Source: Acanthaster planci
Taxonomy: Eukaryota; Echinodermata; Asteroidea; Valvatida; Acanthasteridae
NCBI RefSeq assembly: GCF_001949145.1
Contig: NW_019091468.1
Location: forward strand, 590,245 to 650,244
Direction: 5' to 3'
Length of the DNA stretch: 60,000 bases
Below the pieces are notes generated by a model. It did no database searches, had not been told where the DNA came from, and was given only the letters and a program-made list of their open reading frames with translations. Positions 11,908 through 24,300 of this stretch are shown one piece after another (the stretch's first letter is position 1; the number at the start of each line of letters is the position of its first letter). The translations under genes were made by a program, and so were the position numbers.

Positions 11908-12203
11908 CAGTGGCGTATCCAGCGGGGGAGGGGGGACTTACCACCCCCAACGGATTTTTAATTAATTAATTTTTTTTACAAAGAATACTTCAAAGGAGAG
12001 TAGGAAAGATCGTGAACGGTATATTTATTTATCAAACATTTGCACCACAACCATAAGAAAAACATGTATCAAACAGCAAATACGTAAGGATGTCGGGACC
12101 GTGAGCAAGGCTTTCAACTTTTCTTCCTCCCAACCTCATGTTGAAAGAGCCCGAAGCCGCATTAACTTTTGCCCCCTGACACCAAAATGTAGATACGCCG
12201 CTG
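11908..12203. mobile_element. short TIR element (CAGTGGCGTATC)
   Basis: The left end reads CAGTGGCGTATCCAGCGGGG and the right end, on the other strand, CAGCGGCGTATCTACA. The 12-bp inverted ends resemble hAT-type termini. An 8-bp target duplication is not clear (flanks GAAGAGTC and GGATAGCC). It has no coding capacity. Confidence 0.5.
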
Positions 12204-13080
12204 GGATAGCCACCGTGATGACTACAAAATACACCATTAGAAACATCCCGTAGTGTGTGCATTGCTCGCAGAAGAAAAGATTTGATATTTTTTTACCTTT
12301 AGCGGGCAGAGACAGTTGCGGCACGATGTTGGCTGGTCAATCTGTTGCCATGAAGTGCCGACTCGCGTTAAGGTGTGCGGTGATACGCCCACCACTACAG
12401 ACCCGCTCTCATTTTGCCTACAACTTGTATGGGCGGCCAAATTTTACAGAAATACCACCTGTTGACTGGTTTTCGATTTTACCTCAAATTTGTTCAAAGG
12501 TGACATTTGATCCATTAACTTTAAACCAGGTTAAATTTCCATTTAGCCTTTAGTAGTAGTTGTATTTTTATCTGGTGTTCTGATAGCTGTGCGGGATTTT
12601 TAAAAATTTTGGGAGTTATTCTTTTATCTTTGTACTGACGGCCAGCCATAGTTTTCGCAGCCACTTTAGGAATTCCTCCTTTTTTTTCAGTTACGTAACA
12701 AAATCGGCTCTCGGTGGGATTTGTTGTTTTCTACAGCAAGCTCAACTGCAGAATTCTTTGAGTTGCCATAATGGGGAGAGTAAAAAAGGCCCATGAAGAC
12801 GTCGACGCTATTCAATCCTTTCATCTCGCGGGTAACTGTGCTGGATAAGATTTCCCCTTCGAACTTAGATTATCGTTGTTTGTTCGGGAGAATTCCACAG
12901 AACCCACAAATCTGGAGAGGCGAGGGCTTTGTCAGATAATAGACACATTGCGACAACAATCAGCGTTTGTGTGGGTTGGACTAGCAGGGGAAAACTGTGG
13001 GAGATCATGTTTGTTAGGTACCTAGGAAAACGAAAATGACCAGGAAACTCCTGGGTCAAGGAACAAATAAAAATCGGCGT

Positions 13081-14097
13081 TCAACTGAACATTCTACGGA
13101 GCTCTGGAAGTGCCATCCGACTTGTTCAGATACCGAGATAATATTTTTTATTAAGTCGACTTATAAAGCGTATTTAGTCGATTTAACGAGATAAATGATG
13201 TAGTCAAGTCGACTTCCCAATTCCAGTCAGTCGACTTGGCGAGATATATCATTGCATCAAGTCTACTTTCGGAATTCCCTTTGTCAACTTGGCGAGATTA
13301 TTTATATAGTTAAGTCGACTCCCTTATTTGATGAGATGACTTGGCGAGATAACTTATGTCATCAAGTCTGCTTTTGATGTCAACCCGGCGTGATAATTTA
13401 TGTTGTCAAGTCGACTTTACAATTGTGGGAAGACGACTTGGCAAGGAAATTTATGTAGTCCATCCAACTTCCTAATTCTGGTAGGTCGACTTGAAAAGAT
13501 AATCTATGTCAGTGAGTCGACTTCCTAATTGTCGCAAGTCGACTAGGCGAGGTAATTGATGTCATCAAGTCTGCTTTTAAAATTCATTGTGTGGACTTGG
13601 CGATATAAATTATGTTGTTAGTATACGTCATAAAGTCAACTTGGCGAGATAATCCATGTCATCAAGTGTACAACATACAGGCATGAACTGACTACTCACA
13701 AGTGAACGTGACCTGCAGCGTATTTTCTCGCCAAGTCGACTTGCTTGAATTTAGAAATCGACTTGACAGCAATATATTGCGACGAGTCGACATAGTGAAA
13801 TCTGAAAGTAGACTTGATGACATGAATTGTATCGCCAAGTCGACTTACTAGAATTAGGAAGTCAACTTAATAATATAAATTATTTCGCCAAGTCGATATA
13901 GGGAACTCTGGAAACAGGCTTGATATCATAAAATATCTTACGATGTCGACTTACTATACTTAGGAAGTCAACTTAAATACATCACTTATCTCGTTCAATC
14001 GACTAAATACGCTTTTTAAGTCGACTTCCAAAGATGAATTTTATCAGTATCTGAACAAGTCGGATGGCACTCACAGAGCGCCGTAACATTCAGTTGA
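13081..14097. mobile_element. 1-kb foldback element with palindromic AAGTCGACTT arrays
   Basis: The outer ends are inverted copies: the left includes GTGCCATCCGACTTGTTCAG (13112 on) and the right includes its complement CTGAACAAGTCGGATGGCAC. Inside the left end lies a degenerate tandem array with period about 52 bp (about nine units, 13150-13665), each carrying AAGTCGACTT and GGCGAGATAATTTATGTCATC-like words. From about 13725 the same units run in the opposite orientation. Only about 60 bp separate the two arrays. AAGTCGACTT is itself a perfect palindrome. The whole forms one large imperfect hairpin without coding capacity, like foldback transposons. Confidence 0.85.
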
Positions 14098-14139
14098 CAA
14101 GACATCTACGTGTATAATCAGAGAGCTGGAGTGAATATA

Positions 14140-14262
14140 CCCAGCAAGAAATGAGACCGAGGGGTTCCCCCAACATGTCCAATCCCTATACACATTCCAG
14201 ACTATTCTTACTTAACACATCCCCCCCCAAGATGTCTGAAAGGAATTCCCCAGATTCCTGCG
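14140..14262 (-). repeat. dispersed repeat (GTATAGGGATTGGACA), copy 1
   Basis: On the minus strand it carries GGGGATGTGTTAAGTAA then TGTGTATAGGGATTGGACA and a GGGGGAACCCCTC block. The same order is found on the plus strand at 36445-36575. Confidence 0.65.
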
Positions 14263-16110
14263 AGACAATGACCAGCACAAAGTAGGGGGGTTCTCTCCGT
14301 CTCATACCTTGCTGCATATGGAAGTGAAAGGGGTTTGAAAGCAGCAAGAGACCCCGGTCAGACATTGTGAATAAAAATTTTTACGAGAGAGGCAGACGGG
14401 AAACAAGAACAAAGGATTTATGTGAAAACGTGAAAAGTCATAAAGGCTCAAAGGGAACAACAGAAAAACAATTAAAAATCCCCCAATACCCAAACAAATT
14501 AAACACGCGCGGTGTATTAGCGACCGAGGCGGGCGCAAGAGGCGAAGTTTTATATCACAACTTTGTGGTCGACTTTGGCAAGGGCGTCCATAGTCCTTTG
14601 TGCTTGCGTGAATGTGACTACACGAAGCTTTACGTTTCATGATCTGAACTGATACGAAAAAAAAACACGTCTCGGTTGCATTCATGCAGAAGTGCGTCAG
14701 GCGGGTAATTGAGTGTTTTTTTCGATAAGGAATTATTTTCACATGCCAACTTGTGCAGTCGAAAAGCTTTGAATCTCATTGTGGGACACCTCGTGTATTT
14801 TGTTTTCCTTCTGCTTGCTTGCTTCCTATTGATGGCGAAATCATCACAGATCGAACAGAATGGCAGGGCCTGTTTCGGCAAGGACAATGCGAGTTTACCG
14901 GGGAGTTACCTTTGTTACGACGAGGACTCGCAGGTTTAGAGACACGCAGACTGGGAACAGCGTATAATTTGCGAGGGTCTCGAAAATGTTCCCGTACGAG
15001 CATGAGGCTTAAAACTGCAGGCAGGTGAATAGGTTTGAAGATGACAATTGACGAAGGATGAAGGCCGAAGGACCCTGTATGCCGTGTTTATTGCCGGCAT
15101 AACGATTGCATGTGTACGTGTACTATGACAAATGAAGGGTTTGACAAGAGGAGCGAAAAAAGGTCTTCAGCTTGCACCTGTTTGGCCGGCAAAATAGAAT
15201 TTCTGGCGATTAAAAAAGTCACCTATTTTTCTATCCATTTAGACCTCGTTTTAAATAGGCGATTTGATCTCAAACCCGCTTGGAAGATTGTATCCAGACG
15301 GCAGTCGCATATTTCGCCCTTACGCCTGAGTTCTGAAGGCTCCTGAAGTACTCTTCCTAAATTGCACATAACTTCGCCCAAGAGTTTCAAGTTGAATCAG
15401 CGTGGAACACTTTGGGGCTTTGGTTCAACAGGTAATGCATGTTGAAAAAATGGAAAGTTCTTACCGGGGCCTTTAGATTGCGGAAGGAGTATGAGACTGT
15501 CGTATTATGAAATCCAGATTTATTGGGGAAAAAGGGACTGTTGACCGTACTCCACATGACCAGCAGTATATACAAACAGGCATGGAGTCCATAAGGAAAA
15601 GGAGAACAGATTTTCTAGCTAAAATCATATGACACTGGGATAAGGTTCGGCTAATGATGCAGGTCACAAGGAATATTCATTTTAAAAAACACCTCGCGAC
15701 ATTGGACACTGACCGATCCATTTTCACAGTGTTTCATTTTGTTCCTAAAAAAAATGGATTTGTGTCATTGCATTGACAGCTGTCTACTTAATGTAAAGAT
15801 AAAGATTTTATTCAGAGTAAACACATATTGTGAGCCGAACAATCGACTGTACTATCAAAAAACAACGAAAAAATCAAATCGTGATGTGACGTCGCTCGGC
15901 ATCATAAAACAGTAACCTGAATGTACATTAAAACAACCTGTCACGAAACCCTCATTCAGCGAACAGCACATAAACGCAACCTGGCTGCTATTTTGAAGTG
16001 GAGACGGGAGCTTTTGAAAGTACAAAGTAGGTTATAGGACGGCATTCATTTTTTTTTGTCCACTCAATTCAAAGGTTTGGCCCCTAGCAGTAAAATATCG
16101 GTATTCCAAC

Positions 16111-16141
16111 AGCGCACTGGTCCGAGGTCATTCGGGAACAA
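16111..16141 (+). repeat. minimal derivative of the GGTCATTCGG MITE
   Basis: The left terminus (AGCGC..TCCGAGGTCATTCGG) is joined directly to the GGGAACAAA of the opposite terminus, with the interior missing. It looks like an internally deleted copy. Confidence 0.4.
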
Positions 16142-17365
16142 ATGGAACATGTGTAAATAAACCGACATCATGGTTCTCAGCTTCGCTAGCTGCACCCCCA
16201 TAGTATTCGCCGAAGACTCAAAGCTTTCCAGATGTAACCTTATGTACTCAGTTTGACATAAACCCGTCTTTATGATGGCTAGGTAAAAAACTGAGCGGAG
16301 GGATAACTTTGAATTTGTCGTTCTAACTATTCACCGTCAGAAAATAATACGAGCCAATGACTTATCCTTACACAAATCTCTTCGCACCTTGCTCTAAAAT
16401 CTGGAAATATGATGAGACTTTAATTTTATCGGCACTTGGGAATTGCGTCCCACACCCATCTAATTGCAGCCTTAGTAACGATTCTATCTATCAGTAAAAT
16501 GGGATACAGGTGTAACTATTTGTTACAATTTAACTTCAAATCATCACATTGTCCTTGCGTGCTTTCGTTCGTGTTTACTGACGATGTCGGCTCTGTCGAG
16601 AGGTCTAGCCACACAGTTCGAAAAAGAATCTTGAGAATAAACCTCAACCTATCCTAGTTCTCGGTCAAAAATTATATAGAGTTACACATTTGTTCCAATA
16701 TCCCAGTATTTACGTTCCTTCCCAGTGGGGAAGGGCACTGTGATAGCTGAGAGAATTTTATAACAACACAACTTGCCCGCTGTACTGTTGAAACAGCATT
16801 TAATATTTTGGTTCCTCATTGATGTCGTTGGGGGCGCTTTTATTATGGTCCGTCACGCGGTGGTACGGTTGGCCGGTTGAGCCTTTCTCACACTTCGTGG
16901 GCCGGCCGTAGAAATTGTGGGAAGCCGCAAGCTAGTGGCTTACATATACATGTAATTAAGAGTGGCAATTCCAGCCATAGCCAATAATTCGGACAGCCTT
17001 CATTGGTCGAGTTCTTGTCTAATCATGTAGCAAAGATTGTTTTGCGCCGCTGCGCATGCAATCTTTGGGTGCGTGTTGTTTACCCAAGAGTTTGCTGAGG
17101 GTGACATAATCGCTTTTTGATATAGCGGTAAAAATAAGCCGGGATCGACCAAAGTGTCTGAGGTGTGTGTTTTCCCATGGCAAAGGGCCGAAAGGTGCTC
17201 CACGCCAGTTACATCAACGGCGTAGGCCTGGACGTACATGTAGGTGCTGATCACTGGTATTAAGAAAGTTTGGACCGCCAGAGTCACCGTCCGTCAGAGA
17301 CATCGACAGTGATCGGTTGAGCGGAATGTAAGTACTTACTTTAGCTGCTTGCAAGGCCTACCAGT

Positions 17366-17544
17366 CATAAGCCTTATTCAGTAAGTTATCGCTAATGCTA
17401 ATGCATGAGTGATTTTGCACAATGATAGACAGGCACTGTGGGAAGGAAAAAGGAGCCAACATTGCCCCCTTTTTCTTCCCACAATGCCTTGCGACCATTG
17501 TGCAAAGTCACTCATGCTGTATGAGCAATGAATAAGGCTTATTG
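17366..17544. mobile_element. foldback MITE
   Basis: Inverted arms: CATAAGCCTTATTCA on the left and GAATAAGGCTTATTG on the right, with matching inner blocks TTTTGCACAATG / CATTGTGCAAAG and CACTGTGGGAAG / CTTCCCACAATG. It has no coding capacity. Confidence 0.75.
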
Positions 17545-18315
17545 TTTCATGTTTTTCATTACTGGCTCCACACGTGATCATAATCACATGCCGTTGACAT
17601 TATCAGTAGGCCTAGTTGAACTTTCATTTTCACTACGCTCTGTCATCTGGTCATGACAGTTTTGGCTTGTGTGAGTGCATGGCAAGAGTATAGCTCGGAG
17701 ACTCGAGTTAATTGCAAAGTAGCTCTCCGAACACCACAGAGGTGTTTTCCTACCTTCAATTTTCATGCCCGCACCGACATCTCTTGACACCCTGTGCACA
17801 AACCCAGTGAGACTCAGAGCTGAGTTCAGACAGGTGTGAAAAATTCCCTGTTTTGGTATTTACCCTGGTAGGCCTGAATGTGACTGGTTGTGTACAACGT
17901 CTTTTAGCAGTCTAGAAACTCCTAACAAAATCGGACACTTTTCTCAGTCCCAGATTCATGTCTTTTTGAGCATTTCTGCAATGACTGATGACTTCATTGA
18001 GATATGAAAAAGATGAAGGCAGGATAGAACATTTTTTTTAGTATTGAGCTGAATTATTGAAGTTTTCAACAAAAAATGTGTGTCTCACTGCATGAGGAAA
18101 TTTGAAAGATATGCTAAAGTGGGTCATATACAGTGGGCACTGTACTACATATAAATGTACATGCACTGGCCAACCAATAGGATAGTAATGGAGAGCACTG
18201 TGTAGTGATTTTTAATGTCATGCATTTTGTTGCAGTGGACTTGATGTTGTTTGTGGTCGTCGCTTCAGAACTAGTGTATCGTTCTGCGTAGCAGGCTGTC
18301 CATGCCAGCACCACA

Positions 18316-21300
18316 ATGACTGATGCAACAGAGACAGAACTGCTGATTAAGACCAAACCTGCTGATGACAATGACAAGAGGCAATGGGATGGAAACCGGC
18401 TACGGGCCAGCCGGCGCTGGATCACCATCGAGCCGGTCATCTTCACCTGCCTCGTCGCCTACGGCACCATTGCGACACTGCGCGCCGAATACATGCGGAT
18501 GCTGGTCTTGCGGGAGCACGGCATCAACAGCACAACCGGAGGCGGGGATCAGAACTGTAACGTGAACACCTCGAGCCCGGAGTATCTCCTAGAGGAGGAG
18601 ATCCAGGCCGAGACTGCCCTGCGGGTCATGTACTTGGTCCTGTGCAGCTCAGGCCTGAACATCCTGTCTGCACCGCTGTTGAGTGTCTGGAGTGACCATG
18701 CAGGCCGCAAGCCCGCACTCTTCATCTGCAGCTTTGGGATCTGGGTCAACACCGCGGTCTACCTGGCGGTCACCGGCTTCCACCTGTCACCGTACTACCT
18801 CTTCATCGGGGAGGCGGTGCAGGGGCTGACGGGCAGCCTGATCCTCATCCTTGCCGTCTCACTGGCCTACCTCGCTGACGTCACCACCAAGGAGAGGCGC
18901 ATGTTTCGTTTCGTGGTCGTCGACACCACGCTGTTCTTCGCCATCGCGGTCGCACAGGTTGCGATGGGCTACGTGGTGAAGTATTTTGGTTTCGTCCCAC
19001 CGTTTGTGGCAATGTGCGCCGCATGCGGAGTCGCCCTTCTTTACATCATCGTACCGACGTTGCTACTGGAAACGCGTGAAAAAGACAGCAGTTCCTCATG
19101 TGAGTCTTGTTTTGTGACCAGCTCTTTCAAAATGAGGAACATGTCAGCCTTATTGCTCTGTTTTTGTCAACTTACATGTATGACCTTATGAAACTGGAAA
19201 TCTCACTTTTTGTGAGATACATGTATTCAGGTGTGGTTTGTCTCGTAATGTCATTAATCAAGACACTCGGTTGGATTTATTCATTGTTATCAAAATGACC
19301 CGGAAATTTCATGAACCTGTGTTTAGATTACAATGTATGTTGGAGTTGTTTTATGCTCACAGGTTAGGGGTAATAATATGGTATTAAACGGACAATGATA
19401 TGGAAATATTTTACTAAAATCCTTGAAATTGCATATTAGGGTTTCAAGTAACCTGTATGTTTTGTTTTGCAATGTTAACCATATTGGAACTTTTTGGTTT
19501 TTATGCTAAAATGTATATTTGCATATTCATGAGCAAAACTATGATGTCATTCGAGGCACTAAATTTCAATGTTGCACTGCTTTGTACACTTCTTTGAAAC
19601 ACTGCTATAGTAGATTTCATTTCCTTTTGCAATTTATTGTGTAAGTATATGGCAATAATCCAGCAAAAATCCTTTCCACAGAAATGTTCCCAGATAGCAA
19701 ATTTGGGGTTAACAATTTGAACATGAAAACATGCAACCTGAACCATGTCTTCCTGGATTTACATCAAAGCAAATGCGCCCTCACTTGTCCAGAAATGCTT
19801 GGTCAATTTTGAATGTTTAAAAAAACACTTTCCAGTTCACGTAACCCCCAAAAAGATGTCAAACAGTCTTCACACATTGAAGAAGAGTACAGAGACGTGT
19901 ATATACATGTACCAAATGTCCTTGTAGGAAAATTCATTTCATGGATCCTTTAAACATTTAGATTACGTACTTGCTGATTTTGAAAAATCTAGTTCTGACA
20001 AAAAAGTAAGTCTCCAATTGACTGTATACGTGTTTGTTGTTATTTACCAGCTGTACGCCAGTTTTCGGATATGTTCCTAAGTCTCGTTGTGGTGTTTCGT
20101 GTCAAAGAGGACAACAGACATATCCGACTGGCTCTGCTAATTGTGATGGGGTTTTTTTTCACGTTGATGTTTCAGGTGAGTCACCGGCCTTCAGTTTTGC
20201 TCTCAGTCCGATAGCCAAAGAAAGAATGGTTCTTTGTTTCCAGTGATATTTTTGGAGACTTGCATTAGACCAATCCATGGAGCCCGACCCATTGTTTCCT
20301 GATCAATCAAAGCCTGATTTATGTCCAACGTGCGTGCACAAAAGTCTTGACATGCTACACGAGTGTACGTGCACCTGATGCGCGGGGCTGGAACGTGTAG
20401 TGCGGCATTGGGAAGACAGGATTTTCCCTGCCTATTCAAGTGTGAGGCAGCCCACCTCACTGTTTTTTAGTGACCACCTCAGGCTTTCTTGTTGAGGTTT
20501 ACTATTAGCTTATAGCTTAGCCATTTTGAAATGGATCAGTTTTAAATCGTTTAGAACGGTAAAGAGAGATACAAAATACAAGATCACTTCATTTTAGGGT
20601 GTATTTGGTGTCAAATCTACTATCCACCCCTAGCTGAAATGCACCCCCAATTGGGGAAAGAAAGACAGGTGGTTACTAGCGAGTTCTTGCTTTCTGCATG
20701 TATGCAAAAACCGTTCACGCCAGAATAAATTAGTTATGCGTACTTGGTGCGCTCCGTGTCAAATGCGCGTATCCTTGCCCGCCTGATGGCGCATCTATGC
20801 AGTGAGTACCAAAAAGAACATGCCCTCTTTTATGCCTCTTGAAGTACACGTAGATTGAACTATGTCGAGTGTATTTTAGGCCTTTTTGAAAACACTAGAA
20901 TTTTTGCAACATTTGTTTGATCTCCGCCCATAATATCAGTGGCCCAGGAGAAAACCCTTGCAGAAGAGCTCTTGCTAACTAATGCTAAGTGCCCACGTGC
21001 GCAGTGGGCGGGGCTTATGGGACTGCTCTTTTTCATCACTCTCGGTTTTTTGTCTCTTTTTTCCAGGGTGCACTAGGCACATCAGTCTTGCTGGGCTTGG
21101 GCGCCCCAATTTGCTGGTCCACAGTCACAGTGGGAATCTTCACAGCCGTCACCTTGTTTGGAAGTTGCCTGGGTAAGCAGGTTTCCAATTCTGTTTTGGT
21201 TCTGGGTATGCTGTGTATGTTCCATGGCCAAGAGTGCAATCTTGGGTCCGTGGGTTGTCCCCGAAACATTTATCTGGGGTTTTCCTCCCTCCCCTAAAAC

Positions 21301-24300
21301 TGAACATTTCTTCATTGACTTCTTCACTCATTATTATCCTGTAATTAATTGGCACTAAATGCGATGAACCCNNNNNNNNNNNNNNNNNNNNNNNNNNNNN
21401 NNNNNNNNNNNNNNNNNNNNNNNNNNNNNNNNNNNNNNNNNNNNNNNNNNNNNNNNNNNNNNNNNNNNNNNNNNNNNNNNNNNNNNNNNNNNNNNNNNNN
21501 NNNNNNNNNNNNNNNNNNNNNNNNNNNNNNNNNNNNNNNNNNNNNNNNNNNNNNNNNNNNNNNNNNNNNNNNNNNNNNNNNNNNNNNNNNNNNNNNNNNN
21601 NNNNNNNNNNNNNNNNNNNNNNNNNNNNNNNNNNNNNNNNNNNNNNNNNNNNNNNNNNNNNNNNNNNNNNNNNNNNNNNNNNNNNNNNNNNNNNNNNNNN
21701 NNNNNNNNNNNNNNNNNNNNNNNNNNNNNNNNNNNNNNNNNNNNNNNNNNNNNNNNNNNNNNNNNNNNNNNNNNNNNNNNNNNNNNNNNNNNNNNNNNNN
21801 NNNNNNNNNNNNNNNNNNNNNNNNNNNNNNNNNNNNNNNNNNNNNNNNNNNNNNNNNNNNNNNNNNNNNNNNNNNNNNNNNNNNNNNNNNNNNNNNNNNN
21901 NNNNNNNNNNNNNNNNNNNNNNNNNNNNNNNNNNNNNNNNNNNCAGTAATTAGAAACCGATTAAGAATTACTTTTACTGGAGAAAACTATTGATGACATA
22001 ACAGAATTACATATATACAAAATTACTTTAAGTTTGAATAAAAAAATCTTTACCCTAAACAATAAAAGTAGATTATTACAAAGGTTATAAACCCCCAGAA
22101 TTTAAAACAAATTGAGGTAAGTAGGGGGGAGCTGGAATCATCAAAAGTCTACAATTTCAAGTAAGGACAGTTTTCCCAGGCAATGTTGTGGCGGGCAGTC
22201 CAAATAGTGTGGCTGGAGAGTAGAGCAATTCGGCTAATATCCTTCTTGAGATTCTGTACCTGGCTTAAAAATAGAAATAAATAATAAATAAAGAAATATA
22301 AATATAAATAAACAAAATCTAGCAAGTGTCAATTGAGATATACATATATTTCAGTGATTTCGAACATACATGTACGAGTAGGTTACCTTGAAAATGTAAC
22401 TCACGGTTGACAAACAACCTTCAGCTGAACAGGGTCTGTGTAGAATGACGTCCTATTGTCGGGACTGTCTTTGGGCAGCCACATATTAACCGGCATTATT
22501 CATCGATGAGAACTTCTCAGATGGCTGCGATCAATGTGAAGGCATCACACAACAACCAGTGAAATGCCATCAGGAAGGGGGCAGTCACTTGACCCCGTTC
22601 AGTTTGGCCAGGTAACTACCGGTAGTCTTTGTTCCTCCGCATCAAAAAGTTGCGGCTGAGGCTAAAGATGACACAGATATCTATGGAAGCCTCCGGCCAA
22701 CAGCTACGTGTACATACCGTTTCTCATATAGGCAGATTTTTCAGATATGATTTTATTTCTCTCCCTTGGTTTGTTTGCCTTCTCTGGATAGGGCTTCTCG
22801 TCGCCGGCATGACCCTTCCTCGCTTCGTCAAGGAGCACTGGATGCTCTATCTCGCCTGTCTCAGCTCTCTAGGCAGCTATCTCCTGACTGGTTTCGCCTC
22901 CACATCTCTTATGCTGTTCTTAGGTGAGCGACATGTGGATGAAGAGAGCAAGAAAAACTTTACAGTGCTATCTGGTCTGCTGCCCTCAAAAGGCAGATCC
23001 CGCAATGTGTTACTGTGCCCTGTGCATGTACATATGTAATGCAAAATGGCACATAGGCTGAATTTAAAAAAGACTGTTTCTTGTCTCTGATGTTCTTTTT
23101 TCCATTCCAGTATCTTTCTTTTTTTTTAGTTTTTCTCTGTTTTTTTTGGTGAAATTCTCAATTTATTTTGACTTTTATTTATTTCAATCAATCTTTGTAG
23201 CCATAAATGCAACTCTAAAATATGTGACAGCTTTTTTCTTGTACACAAAAGTACCAAGAAAGGGATCCGGAAATCCAACTCTTGGTAAAAAAAGGCTGTC
23301 TCATCCAGGCCTTGACCTCAGCACTAGATCGACTTACAACATCCTAGTAAAAACTGCTGCGGGCTAGTAAAATGCATCCTTCAACTTGCCCTGCAGGCTT
23401 GGGAAGAAATACCTCTCTGTTTGAAACTGCCATTAGTTTGTCATATTTGTAAGTCTATTCACCGTGCAGCTGCGGTTTCAATGTGGGCCTGCTGCTGGAC
23501 AGAGCTTTGCATACTGGGCGTACCACAGCCCAGCAGTCATGGTCAAAAGAATAGATGGATTTCACATTAGCACCGTCTGCGCATATCTGCATCGAAACTG
23601 AGGTTCTCTGTGTTGAACTTCATTGCGCGCGCCCGCGGAATCCACACAGTACATGCAGTGTCCGGTTCGTAAGTTTGAGGCCACTTTAGTTTAAATCACG
23701 CCCACTGCACAAGATAAACGACCATCGCAGGTACGCAATTACCNGTGTCGAGTCATCCTGAAAGACTCTTCCACTCTTGCATCTTGACTCCTTACTTTCA
23801 ATCATCTGATCGTATTAAGAATTGAAGCTGACACATACAGCCTCGTTTTCAAATGCGGAACTGCGCAGATCAACGCTAAATTGGGATCCCTCTGTACCAG
23901 CACGAAGGGGTTAACAATGTGTCTGATGTGGTTGTCTTGCAGCCAGCGCTGTCGGGTGCATTCAAAACCTACCTGGGCCAGTCATTCGTACCATGCTGTC
24001 AAAAGAAGTGTCAGAAGATGAACAAGGTGAAGCCTTTCCCTCTTAATCATTTTTTTTCAAGATTTGTTTTGTCAACAATGAAGTTATATAGTGCTTAGCA
24101 CTTTGGTTGTGCGTTTACGGGTATTTTTTGAACCAGGTACCCGTTTTATATCAATACTGGGTACCTGGGTACCCTAAAAATAGAAAGAACACTCGACAAA
24201 TGGCATTGTGTGCAATCCCAGCGGACCATGTGCGTGAAACAGGGCTCTTTTTCCGCACATAGGAAGTAGCACATTGTTTTTTACCTTCGAGGAGAATCTC

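Larger units (their letters stand above)
10607..18315. other. long gene-free region with repeats
   Basis: No gene could be supported over about 7.7 kb. Open frames of up to about 146 codons have neither conserved motifs nor consistent splice sites. Recognised content includes a TIR element at 11908-12203, the large AAGTCGACTT foldback element at 13081-14097, a repeat at 14140-14262, a minimal MITE relic at 16111-16141 and a foldback element at 17366-17544. Confidence 0.5.

Noticed and set aside
13081-14097. Regular repeats that could suggest a CRISPR array
   Set aside because: Units are degenerate, inverted in the second half, have repeated 'spacers', and the DNA is clearly from an animal genome.
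14709-14939. Open frame with a hydrophobic stretch (LVYFVFLLLACFLLM)
   Set aside because: The hydrophobic part precedes the only ATG, no splice acceptor in a matching phase was found, and there is no domain.
17000-17287. Minus-strand 95-codon open frame starting with hydrophobic residues
   Set aside because: It has no ATG at its start, no recognisable domain and no supporting exons.
21349-21993. Long open frame across 21349-21993
   Set aside because: It consists mostly of N; only a few real codons lie at each end.
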